In this document: positions 1-6,198 of the stretch, piece by piece
How the letters are laid out: each line of letters begins with the position of its first letter
Position numbering within the stretch: the first letter of the stretch is position 1
Source: JAYENK01 sp034722035
Lineage (GTDB): Bacteria > Patescibacteriota > Patescibacteriia > Patescibacteriales > UBA12075
Length of the DNA stretch: 20,780 bases
Assembly: GCA_034722035.1 (NCBI GenBank)
Contig: JAYENK010000015.1
Location: 1 to 20,780, forward strand
Direction of reading: 5' to 3'
Notes under the pieces: generated by a model
What the model was told of the DNA's origin: nothing
Database searches by the model: none
Seen by the model: only the letters and a program-made list of their open reading frames with translations
Translations under genes and position numbers: made by a program

Positions 1-47
1 TCAATTTTTTCTCTTTCATAAAGAGTAATTCTTGATATTTTTGACAT
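1..47 (-). CDS. Probable transposase, IS30-like N-terminus (partial, runs off left edge)
   Basis: Reading leftwards from an ATG at 47-45 the frame stays open to the window edge and gives M-S-K-I-S-R-I-T-L-Y-E-R-E-K-I. The I-T-L-x-E-R-E-x-I stretch resembles the first helix-turn-helix of IS30-family transposases (IS30 itself has H-L-T-L-S-E-R-E-E-I). It has a good promoter of its own just upstream (109-81). Only 15 complete codons are visible, so the DDE catalytic domain cannot be checked. It could also be another HTH protein. The family assignment rests on this short motif alone. Confidence 0.4.
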   Translation of the reverse strand, partial: MSKISRITLYEREKI

Positions 48-50
48 ATT

Positions 51-79
51 GGCAATTTACTTAATATTAGGTAATTGCC
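51..79. repeat. Inverted repeat at the start of the transposase-like transcript
   Basis: GGCAATTTAC and GTAATTGCC flank a 10-base spacer (ACTTAATATT region) and form a near-perfect palindrome with one extra T in the left arm. It lies between the predicted transcription start (about 74) and the ATG at 47 of the leftward gene. It could be an operator for autoregulation or an RNA hairpin limiting translation. It is less likely to be an IS terminus, because the promoter lies outside it. Confidence 0.55.
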
Positions 80-80
80 T

Positions 81-109
81 ATATTACTATTATTTTAGAG
101 GTGGTGCAA
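81..109 (-). promoter_or_regulatory. Sigma-70-type promoter for the leftward transposase-like gene
   Basis: On the minus strand TTGCAC (109-104) is followed by a 17-base spacer and TAATAT (86-81). The predicted start at about 74 falls inside the inverted repeat 51-79. The promoter faces away from the rightward promoter at 141-169, and the two -35 boxes are about 31 bases apart. Confidence 0.6.
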
Positions 110-140
110 TAGGTATTGATTCTAGTAGAGCCATTTTGAC

Positions 141-169
141 TTGACAAAATAACACATAAATGATATTAT
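141..169 (+). promoter_or_regulatory. Strong sigma-70-type promoter for the lipoprotein gene
   Basis: TTGACA (141-146, consensus), a 17-base spacer and TATTAT (164-169). Transcription should begin near 176. That rules out the in-frame ATG at 160 as the translation start, because it lies inside the promoter. The 5' untranslated region is then about 95 bases. Confidence 0.8.
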
Positions 170-258
170 GTTATGTCATATATAAAATATATGCGCGTGC
201 TCTTTTATATTTTATTTACACAAGAGACAAGAAAAACAAAAATATAAACCAAAAAACA

Positions 259-264
259 GAGGAG
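259..264 (+). promoter_or_regulatory. Shine-Dalgarno site that fixes the start of the lipoprotein
   Basis: GAGGAG lies six bases before the ATG at 271. It is the only strong Shine-Dalgarno sequence seen before any gene in this window. It decides the start in favour of 271 over the upstream in-frame ATG at 160. Confidence 0.8.
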
Positions 265-270
265 AAAAAA

Positions 271-1128
271 ATGAAAAAATTTTTACAGATTGTAATTGTA
301 GTATTGGCTATCGTAGGAATAACTGGATGCTCTACATTTCATGGAAATGTACCATCACCCGGCAAAACAGTGGTTGCGCAGGAAACTGGTTATGCAGGAC
401 AAGTTGATGCTTTTAAGGAAGTTGCAAACGCAAAACCGCTTCCGCCTGCTTTGGTTCATGCTAAAGCTGAAGAATCCAGCACCATGGTGCCGGTTCCTCG
501 CTCTACAAAAACCAGTACACTTGATGCCATCAAGACAAAACTTAATGGCAAAAAAGTTGTAAAAAAAACACCGAAGAAAGCGGAGAAAAAAAAGGTGTTA
601 AGCAATGAAGAGCTGACCGCCTATGTCAAAATAAATCGATACATGATTTCACAAAATGCCAAGGCCATTGAAGAACTTTCCTTGATGGTTGTGCTTAACC
701 GCTACATGATTAAGCATGGACATGGCGTGATCGTGCCCTTGCGCTATTATTTTAACTCTGGTGGTTCTAATCTGGGCGAAGTCGCCAAAAACGACCTTGA
801 CCTGCTCTGCACTCTAAGTAAAGAAGGTGGAGTCGAAGTAATGCTCATTGAAGGCTACAGTGATGACGTTGGTTCTTATAAAAAGAACGCAGATCTTACC
901 TGGCAACGGGTAGACTCGGCTCTAGCCAGACTTAAGTGCCAGGATGGATGCGCTGATCTTGAACCTCTTACCGCTGCCTATGCGGAAACAAATTTCCAAG
1001 GCAGTAAGGAGAATAACCGCTCGGTCATTGTCTATGTCAAAGTCTTAAAAAAGATTGACATGAGCAAATTTGGCGGAAAAACCATTCCGGCCGAGTCCCC
1101 CAAGGGACCAAAGTCCTTGTGTAAATAA
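271..1128 (+). CDS. Lipoprotein with C-terminal OmpA-like domain
   Basis: The 285-residue product begins with a classic lipoprotein signal: M-K-K-F, a hydrophobic stretch and the lipobox I-T-G-C with Cys20. A Pro/Ser/Thr- and then Lys-rich linker (about 30-115) is followed by a helical segment in which N-R-Y-M-I occurs twice (122-126 and 143-147). The 21-residue spacing equals three heptads and suggests a coiled coil. Residues about 150-258 match the OmpA C-terminal peptidoglycan-binding fold: Y-F-N-S-G near 158, I-E-G-Y-S-D-D-V-G-S near 192-202, and the closing N-N-R-S-V-I-V near 248-254. This keeps the Asp and Arg that contact diaminopimelate in the family. The likely role is tethering the membrane to peptidoglycan. 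It stands alone between its own promoter and terminator. It is visibly richer in G+C than the other genes here and has the only strong Shine-Dalgarno, so horizontal acquisition is plausible. The start at 271 is chosen over 160 on the promoter and ribosome-site evidence. Confidence 0.85.
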   Translation: MKKFLQIVIVVLAIVGITGCSTFHGNVPSPGKTVVAQETGYAGQVDAFKEVANAKPLPPALVHAKAEESSTMVPVPRSTKTSTLDAIKTKLNGKKVVKKTPKKAEKKKVLSNEELTAYVKINRYMISQNAKAIEELSLMVVLNRYMIKHGHGVIVPLRYYFNSGGSNLGEVAKNDLDLLCTLSKEGGVEVMLIEGYSDDVGSYKKNADLTWQRVDSALARLKCQDGCADLEPLTAAYAETNFQGSKENNRSVIVYVKVLKKIDMSKFGGKTIPAESPKGPKSLCK

Positions 1129-1136
1129 ACTTTACA

Positions 1137-1182
1137 AAAACCCCTGTACTGATTAGAGGATCAGTCAGGGGTTTGTTTTTTA
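1137..1182 (+). terminator. Rho-independent terminator, probably bidirectional
   Basis: CCCCTG-T-ACTGAT (1141-1153) pairs with ATCAGTCAGGGG (1160-1171), with one bulged T and a six-base loop. Flanking A and T runs extend the stem. A T-rich tract follows on the plus strand and a matching one on the minus strand. It can therefore end both the lipoprotein gene and the convergent gene at 1223-4483. Confidence 0.9.
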
Positions 1183-1222
1183 TAAAAATTTATTCTCGAC
1201 CTCTGTTTTCTACTGACACTTT

Positions 1223-4200
1223 TTATTCAAGTCGGTTAACGGTTTCTGCCGCCGAACTTTTAATATCTTCCATGGTGTATTCTTTCTTCCCTTGCAACAT
1301 CTCTTTAACATCTTTCACTGCATCAGAATTAAAATGTTCCCATTCTTTCAATATCTCTCTAGACTCTGAAACATGAGCATTCCCATTGGTTTCAATAATA
1401 ATTTTATATTTACCTAAATTTAAAACACTGGCACCTTTGCTGCCGGGAGAAATATCCGGATTACTAATTCCTAATTTATTATAATCATCCTCCCCAAATA
1501 ATCTTTTAAGCACGACTTCTGACTCTACGCCCTGCTTGGGGTCACTAAAAAACATTTCCTTGATTGCCTCTCTTTGATTGGGATTAAAATCTGAATTTTC
1601 ACTCAAACCCAAAACATTATTAATATTTTTATAAACACTCTCAGCTTTTCCATCGCTTAAATCAAAATTATGTCTTTCTACTATTCCAAATACATCTTTA
1701 ATTTTTTTCGCATCAAAATCTCTAAAACTGGCAGCAAATTTAAGCTGTGCCTCTTCTAAATTATTAATCCCATCTTTATCAAATATCTTTATGCCAATTT
1801 CCTGAGCTTGTTCCGGAGCAATATTTAAACCATCTAATTTTTCCAATCTATTATCAACAATATTTTTAAATTCTTCCATGGTTCGCTCTTTAAAGCTATT
1901 AAAATCATCGTCTGCTTTTACCGTAGAAAATTCATAAACATCTTCTATTCCTTTACCCGTTTCCACCAAAGCAAATGAATCAATCAAACCATTACCATCC
2001 CTATCAACGCCTATCATCGATAAATTATGATCTGTATTGATATCACCAAAATTAACATACTCTCCATCATTCATCTCTATACCTTCTTCTGTAAAAATTC
2101 TTTCCGCCGCTTGAAAATGTTTATCGGCATTTACTTCAGCTCCTTTTTGATAATATCTGATTAAATATTCTTCAATAGTCTCACCATCTTCTGGTCTGTC
2201 TATTTTTTTCTGCGCCTCCGAAAGAAGTTTTTGCATTTTCTCTCTATTATTAAGCTCAACCATGTCTAGCTGATTACCAATAAATCTTTGGCCTGATTCT
2301 TGATGTTTTTCCAAATAATCGGCAAAAGCGTCTTTGTTGCTCCACACACTGACGTTCGTATTCATAGCCAACTCAGCCGGCATGTCTTGTAAATATTTCC
2401 ATTCATCACCAAATTGTTTTTCAGTAGCAAACAAACCTTTGGAAAATGTTTTATTCATTTCTTCATTGGACTCATCTAAATTAACTAGCTCAACCGCTGG
2501 CTTAACTTCTGCTTCAAGTTCCGTGGCTACTAGTTCAGCTTTTTTTTCTATTACTGGCTCAGCCTTCTCCAACTTAGGAGTTTCTTTTTTCTCCCATTTT
2601 TCTTCATGATCCTCCAAATCTAATTCAAACTCTTCGCTGCCACTTTTTATTTCCCCTGAACTAAAATTACCATCATCCCCTTTTGTCATTTCAGTAACCC
2701 CGGTTTTTCCATTCTCATTCGCCTTAAGTATATAAGCAGCTTTACCAACCGCAATACCCTTCATTCGAACTTCATGGCCGGTCTCAACGTCAACATAGCC
2801 ATTATTCAAGGCAATCCGATGCGCTTCGCCATCAGCCCAATCGCTTATTGCGTTCTTATTATTATCGCCTTTATAACCAAACTTCTCCGGCTTAGCCATA
2901 AGCTGCCTTTTAAAAACATGCTCCACCCCATCTCCTTCCCCAATAATCGCATTCTTTATGTCAACTATACTTTTTACCCCCTCATTTTTCCGAACAACTA
3001 CACCTTTATTAACTTGCGCTTCCTTTGCATTTTCAACATCGCTAATAGTATTTTGATCATTGTTCAATTTATTTTTTTCTGCTTTTTTATCCATTAAAGT
3101 CTTAATTTTATCAACATTCTCTTGATCAACTGGAATTGCTGAATAATCTTTATTAGTATAAAATCCTTCTTTCTCAGAAAAATGACCGATAATAGAATTA
3201 TCTTCTGAATTTATAACATAATATACCCCATCTTTTGCCTTCGTCAAATCAACTCCTCGACAATATTTTGAACTAAAAAAATCAGTCTTCTTCATTCCTT
3301 TTGTACCATTTTGAAACTCTGAATAGTATTCTTTATTCAATGATATTTCCTTGCTATTTTCTTCTTGCGAATTGTCCGAGCCACTATCACCTGCATGAGC
3401 CTCACTTGGTTCAAAACGCGCCCACAATGAACCACCAAACGAACCGCCCAATTCTGTGGCAAGCTTGGCTAAACGTGGAATTGACTCAATCATCATCGCG
3501 GTTGATACGGTTTTACCGGTTTTTTCCGCGCTTCTGGCTAAATAAGCAATTGTGTCAACTGTCGCATTATCCCCCACCATTGCGTCCAAATCACTTAATA
3601 ATTTTTGATTTTGATTCATTAAAACTTCTTTTTCTTCTTCTTTTTCTTCTGGCGAGGTATCAGAACTTTCAATTTTTTCTATTTTATCAGTTAAGCGCTT
3701 TGTCGCCCACCCTAAATGCCGATTCATCCCTTTTTGAATAAAATTAAGCCCATTATAATCCGCTCGGGCAAAACGTTTTTCAATGTCCTTTGGTAAATTC
3801 TTTTTATATGTTTTTTCCAATGCTTTAACGTCCACTATTCCGTTTTCACTTTCGGCCTGAGCTTTATCGTAAATATCCCAAGCATCCTCCATTGCCCGCT
3901 CAACATCATTAACGCGAGTATTTTCTTTTGCTCCTTCGTAGTCATAACGAGTTTCTTTTAAAGCTTCTGATTGCTTACCAACAAACATTGATGCTGCCAT
4001 AACATGTCGAAAAGGATTGACCATGCTGGCGTCAAAAGCCATTCGACCATAACGAAGCAAAGTGCCTGCGCCCTGTCCCACACCAGATAAACGACTGATA
4101 GTCTTTTTTTCTCCTTTTCTGGCTTTTTCTGCTTGATTCCATTCTTCTGTATAAAGCTCCGCATGTTTACCAAAAAAAGTGCTTAAAAAACGATTACCCT

Positions 4201-4483
4201 GAGTCGCGCCAGCCATACTGCGATAAACTCCACTTAAAAACTCAGCTTTTGTTTCCTTGATCTTGTAGCCCATGTTTGCCATTCCTTCGGTCCACTTTAA
4301 TCTGTCTGATTTTTTAAACTTATCAACTTGATTAGTCGCGACCTGAGCCATTTTACCCAATTTAGAATCTTCGACAGTATATTCTCTGATTGTATCGGCT
4401 ACTTTTTCCTTCCAATTTTTTTCTTCCTCTACATTTGAAACTTTTTTTTGTTCTACCTTTGGTAGAATATTTATATTTTCCAT
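1223..4483 (-). CDS. Very large protein of unknown function (1086 aa)
   Basis: I do not recognise a family. There is no signal peptide and no clear transmembrane helix. Residues 1-120 are basic and helical. Residues about 130-180 form a Gly-rich, moderately hydrophobic stretch (V-G-Q-G-A-G-T-L-L-R-Y-G, then N-P-F-R-H-V-M-A-A). Residues about 250-315 are highly charged and look coiled-coil. A low-complexity Ser/Asp/Glu segment follows near 370-390. A Glu/Lys-rich, proline-containing linker lies near 620-690. One EF-hand-like loop (D-R-D-G-N-G-L-I-D, about 826) and a weaker one (D-K-D-G-I-N-N-L-E-E, about 900) suggest possible calcium binding in the C-terminal third. The gene begins 18 bases after the AbiEii-type gene with no Shine-Dalgarno or clear promoter, so it may be transcribed with it. 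It ends at the shared terminator 1137-1182. The protein is probably cytoplasmic, but a non-classical export route cannot be excluded. Confidence 0.7.
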   Translation of the reverse strand: MENINILPKVEQKKVSNVEEEKNWKEKVADTIREYTVEDSKLGKMAQVATNQVDKFKKSDRLKWTEGMANMGYKIKETKAEFLSGVYRSMAGATQGNRFLSTFFGKHAELYTEEWNQAEKARKGEKKTISRLSGVGQGAGTLLRYGRMAFDASMVNPFRHVMAASMFVGKQSEALKETRYDYEGAKENTRVNDVERAMEDAWDIYDKAQAESENGIVDVKALEKTYKKNLPKDIEKRFARADYNGLNFIQKGMNRHLGWATKRLTDKIEKIESSDTSPEEKEEEKEVLMNQNQKLLSDLDAMVGDNATVDTIAYLARSAEKTGKTVSTAMMIESIPRLAKLATELGGSFGGSLWARFEPSEAHAGDSGSDNSQEENSKEISLNKEYYSEFQNGTKGMKKTDFFSSKYCRGVDLTKAKDGVYYVINSEDNSIIGHFSEKEGFYTNKDYSAIPVDQENVDKIKTLMDKKAEKNKLNNDQNTISDVENAKEAQVNKGVVVRKNEGVKSIVDIKNAIIGEGDGVEHVFKRQLMAKPEKFGYKGDNNKNAISDWADGEAHRIALNNGYVDVETGHEVRMKGIAVGKAAYILKANENGKTGVTEMTKGDDGNFSSGEIKSGSEEFELDLEDHEEKWEKKETPKLEKAEPVIEKKAELVATELEAEVKPAVELVNLDESNEEMNKTFSKGLFATEKQFGDEWKYLQDMPAELAMNTNVSVWSNKDAFADYLEKHQESGQRFIGNQLDMVELNNREKMQKLLSEAQKKIDRPEDGETIEEYLIRYYQKGAEVNADKHFQAAERIFTEEGIEMNDGEYVNFGDINTDHNLSMIGVDRDGNGLIDSFALVETGKGIEDVYEFSTVKADDDFNSFKERTMEEFKNIVDNRLEKLDGLNIAPEQAQEIGIKIFDKDGINNLEEAQLKFAASFRDFDAKKIKDVFGIVERHNFDLSDGKAESVYKNINNVLGLSENSDFNPNQREAIKEMFFSDPKQGVESEVVLKRLFGEDDYNKLGISNPDISPGSKGASVLNLGKYKIIIETNGNAHVSESREILKEWEHFNSDAVKDVKEMLQGKKEYTMEDIKSSAAETVNRLE

Positions 4484-4501
4484 AATTAAAAAAATAAGTA
4501 T

Positions 4502-5116
4502 TTAAATCCCCAAACTAAACTCAATCATTTTCTTTTTTACCTCTTTCTCATCCACCTTAAAGCCAGGCAAAAAAGTTATTTTTTCTTGATAATTGATATC
4601 ATCAAAATATGATAATTGAGTACGGAATATTTTTGGATTAAATTCTTTTTTAAATAATTTAACTCCCTGTTTCATTATCACATCAACTGAATGAAAGTCT
4701 TTGATAATATAATACAAATCAACATAATCTTTCCATTTTGCTCTTTGCCCAAGCGCATACGCTTTCATTGCCGCCAAAGTTAACAAATCCGGAATTTTAA
4801 TAATATTTTCAAACTTATCCTTGTATGGAATTATATGCGGATAATTAAAAAAAGTAATCTTTACTTTATTCGAAAAAAAAGTGAGCTCATTGCTTCGACT
4901 AACTAATACCTGGTCTATGATAATTATTTTTGAAATATTTTTCTTTAATATTTGATGATTAAATTCTTTATAAGAAAAAAAATCAAAATCAATTGATTTC
5001 CTGTGACCAAGATGGAAAGCAATTGCAGTACCACCGACAAGACCAAAATCTTTTGATACCTTTTTTAAAAACGGCAATAATTCTACTTGCTCTTTGCTTA
5101 ATATTTCTTTATGCAT
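4502..5116 (-). CDS. AbiEii/AbiGii-type nucleotidyltransferase (toxin-like)
   Basis: The 204-residue protein carries the hallmarks of the AbiEii toxin family, which are polymerase-beta-like nucleotidyltransferases. These are L-V-G-G-T-A (Gly28-Gly29) followed by R-K-S-I-D-F-D (Asp43 and Asp45, the expected metal ligands), and the later K-A-Y-A-L-G-Q-R-A-K-W-K-D-Y-V-D-L-Y block (118-135) with Lys127, Lys129, Asp130 and Asp133. Characterised relatives transfer nucleotides to RNA and arrest growth. It overlaps the preceding 86-residue gene by eight bases (the ATG lies in that gene's last codons). This is the translational coupling typical of an antitoxin-toxin pair, with the partner encoded first. 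The active-site residues appear intact. A role as a housekeeping nucleotidyltransferase cannot be excluded. Confidence 0.85.
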   Translation of the reverse strand: MHKEILSKEQVELLPFLKKVSKDFGLVGGTAIAFHLGHRKSIDFDFFSYKEFNHQILKKNISKIIIIDQVLVSRSNELTFFSNKVKITFFNYPHIIPYKDKFENIIKIPDLLTLAAMKAYALGQRAKWKDYVDLYYIIKDFHSVDVIMKQGVKLFKKEFNPKIFRTQLSYFDDINYQEKITFLPGFKVDEKEVKKKMIEFSLGI

Positions 5117-5369
5117 ACTTTTTGAAATATAATTGAAAATAATTTTTTACTTCCGGATAATAATTAGTGCGACCACTCTTAAAGTTCGTCTGTTTCTTAA
5201 AAATCTTCGCCATTTTTTTGATGCCAATAATTTTGATCAAAGTTTGCACGTCATCCCAATCGCCATAATTCAGCGTTGCCTCCACGATCGCATCCGCGTC
5301 CAAAGCGTCATAATCTTTCACATACCAAATTAAATATTTTCTTTTTTTGATAAATTCATGAATAGTCAT
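5109..5369 (-). CDS. Small DUF6922-like protein, probable partner/antitoxin of the AbiEii-type gene
   Basis: This 86-residue protein has the pattern L-I-W-Y-V-K-D-Y-D-A-L-D followed by a helix containing L-N-Y-G-D-W-D-D. It resembles small DUF6922-type proteins that are commonly encoded just before AbiEii-type nucleotidyltransferases (family recalled, not searched). There is no DNA-binding helix-turn-helix, unlike the classical AbiEi antitoxin. Its stop overlaps the start of the nucleotidyltransferase gene by eight bases. The predicted -10 box ends six bases before the ATG, so the mRNA may be leaderless. The partner or antitoxin role is inferred from gene order. Confidence 0.7.
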   Translation of the reverse strand: MTIHEFIKKRKYLIWYVKDYDALDADAIVEATLNYGDWDDVQTLIKIIGIKKMAKIFKKQTNFKSGRTNYYPEVKNYFQLYFKKYA

Positions 5370-5375
5370 ACTTTA

Positions 5376-5403
5376 ATTATACATTAAAATAAGCAAACAT
5401 CAA
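5376..5403 (-). promoter_or_regulatory. Promoter for the DUF6922-AbiEii pair, giving a leaderless transcript
   Basis: On the minus strand TTGATG (5403-5398, overlapping the stop codon of the upstream regulator gene) is followed by a 16-base spacer and a consensus TATAAT (5381-5376). Only six bases separate the -10 box from the ATG at 5369, so transcription should start at or next to the A of the start codon. Confidence 0.7.
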
Positions 5404-6068
5404 GTTGCTCCCAACTCGTCAATCACCGCTATTTTCTTTCCCTCCAGGATATCGAATAAGAAAACATCGGTAATATCGCGGCGATATTTGAATTCACCAA
5501 TACTCATGATGGTAAAATTAATCTCTCGTCCCAAATCATTTTCCAAATCTTTGATTAAGCGATTTAAGCGGCGGCGATTAAAGCGGCCAACTACAAAAAG
5601 ATCAACCGACTTTTCTCTGTCATTAACAAAAAATCCGCTCAAAATCAATAATTTAACATTGCCGGTTTTTTGTAGCTCGTTAACAAAATCCTTTTCATAC
5701 AACAACTGTGCTTTTATGATCAAATCCTTGATTTCGCTATACAAAATAAAAGTCCGGTCAACTTGATAATACTTTTTTTCGTACTTTAAGGAAATATTTT
5801 TATTCTTTGTCTTTTTTTTATCTTTCGGATTTATTTGCTTAATAAAATCTTCCCGAGTCAAAGCTTCTAAGTCTTCTTCACTAATATCTTCCGGGTTGGA
5901 CATTAAAAGCCCAAATTGTTCCAAATTATCAAGCTCACGCCGAACTGAATTTAATTGCAACTTTAAATCTCGAGAAATTTGACGAATATAAAACTTCTCA
6001 CTGGGGTGAGATAAAAATAGTTTAAGAATTTTTACCCTAGCCTGCGAGCCAAACAGTTTATTTAACAT
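5400..6068 (-). CDS. Winged-helix regulator fused to a degenerate nucleotidyltransferase-like domain
   Basis: In this 222-residue protein residues 1-58 are a winged helix-turn-helix (L-F-G-S-Q-A-R-V-K-I-L-K-L-F, then Y-I-R-Q-I-S-R-D-L and V-R-R-E-L-D-N-L-E-Q-F-G-L-L). An acidic then Lys-rich linker follows. Residues about 130-205 resemble a minimal nucleotidyltransferase: L-L-I-L-S-G-F-F-V-N-D-R-E-K-S-V-D-L-F-V-V-G stands where active enzymes have G-S-x-A-R-G...S-D-x-D-L. The Gly-Ser and one metal-binding Asp are missing, so catalysis is unlikely. The domain probably senses a ligand or partner. It lies directly upstream of the DUF6922-AbiEii pair, whose -35 box overlaps its stop codon. It may regulate that pair, or it may be an unrelated conserved regulator. 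A weak AGGA precedes the ATG. Confidence 0.7.
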   Translation of the reverse strand: MLNKLFGSQARVKILKLFLSHPSEKFYIRQISRDLKLQLNSVRRELDNLEQFGLLMSNPEDISEEDLEALTREDFIKQINPKDKKKTKNKNISLKYEKKYYQVDRTFILYSEIKDLIIKAQLLYEKDFVNELQKTGNVKLLILSGFFVNDREKSVDLFVVGRFNRRRLNRLIKDLENDLGREINFTIMSIGEFKYRRDITDVFLFDILEGKKIAVIDELGAT

Positions 6069-6097
6069 AATCCTAAGATTAATACAAAAATATAATT

Positions 6098-6131
6098 TTA
6101 ATTCTTAATTCTTAATTCTTAATTCTTAATT
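6098..6131. repeat. 7-bp tandem repeat (TTAATTC) of almost five units
   Basis: TTAATTC occurs four times in a row, then TTAATT, between the divergent genes at 6068 and 6199. Such short AT-rich arrays arise by slippage. It sits just upstream of the -35 box at 6141 and may vary in copy number between strains. Confidence 0.9.
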
Positions 6132-6140
6132 GAACCACAA

Positions 6141-6169
6141 TTGAATATCTCTCTAATTTATAGTATAAT
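6141..6169 (+). promoter_or_regulatory. Promoter for the PP2C-like/beta-propeller gene
   Basis: TTGAAT (6141-6146), a 17-base spacer and a consensus TATAAT (6164-6169). Transcription should start near 6176, leaving about 23 bases before the ATG at 6199. An ATG at 6176 opens only a very short frame ending in TGA. No Shine-Dalgarno is visible. Confidence 0.8.
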
Positions 6170-6198
6170 ATAATAATGTTAATAGTCAAATATATCAC

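Noticed and set aside
160..270. N-terminal extension of the lipoprotein from the ATG at 160
   Set aside because: The ATG lies inside the promoter (between the -35 and -10 boxes). The lipoprotein signal and a strong Shine-Dalgarno point to 271.
3301..3741. Plus-strand frame of 146 residues inside the large orphan gene
   Set aside because: Composition is rich in His, Leu and Pro with no domain or start signal. It is a shadow of the minus-strand gene.
6098..6131. Possible CRISPR-like repeat array
   Set aside because: The units are 7 bp and contiguous with no spacers, a simple slippage repeat. The same holds for 15280-15304.
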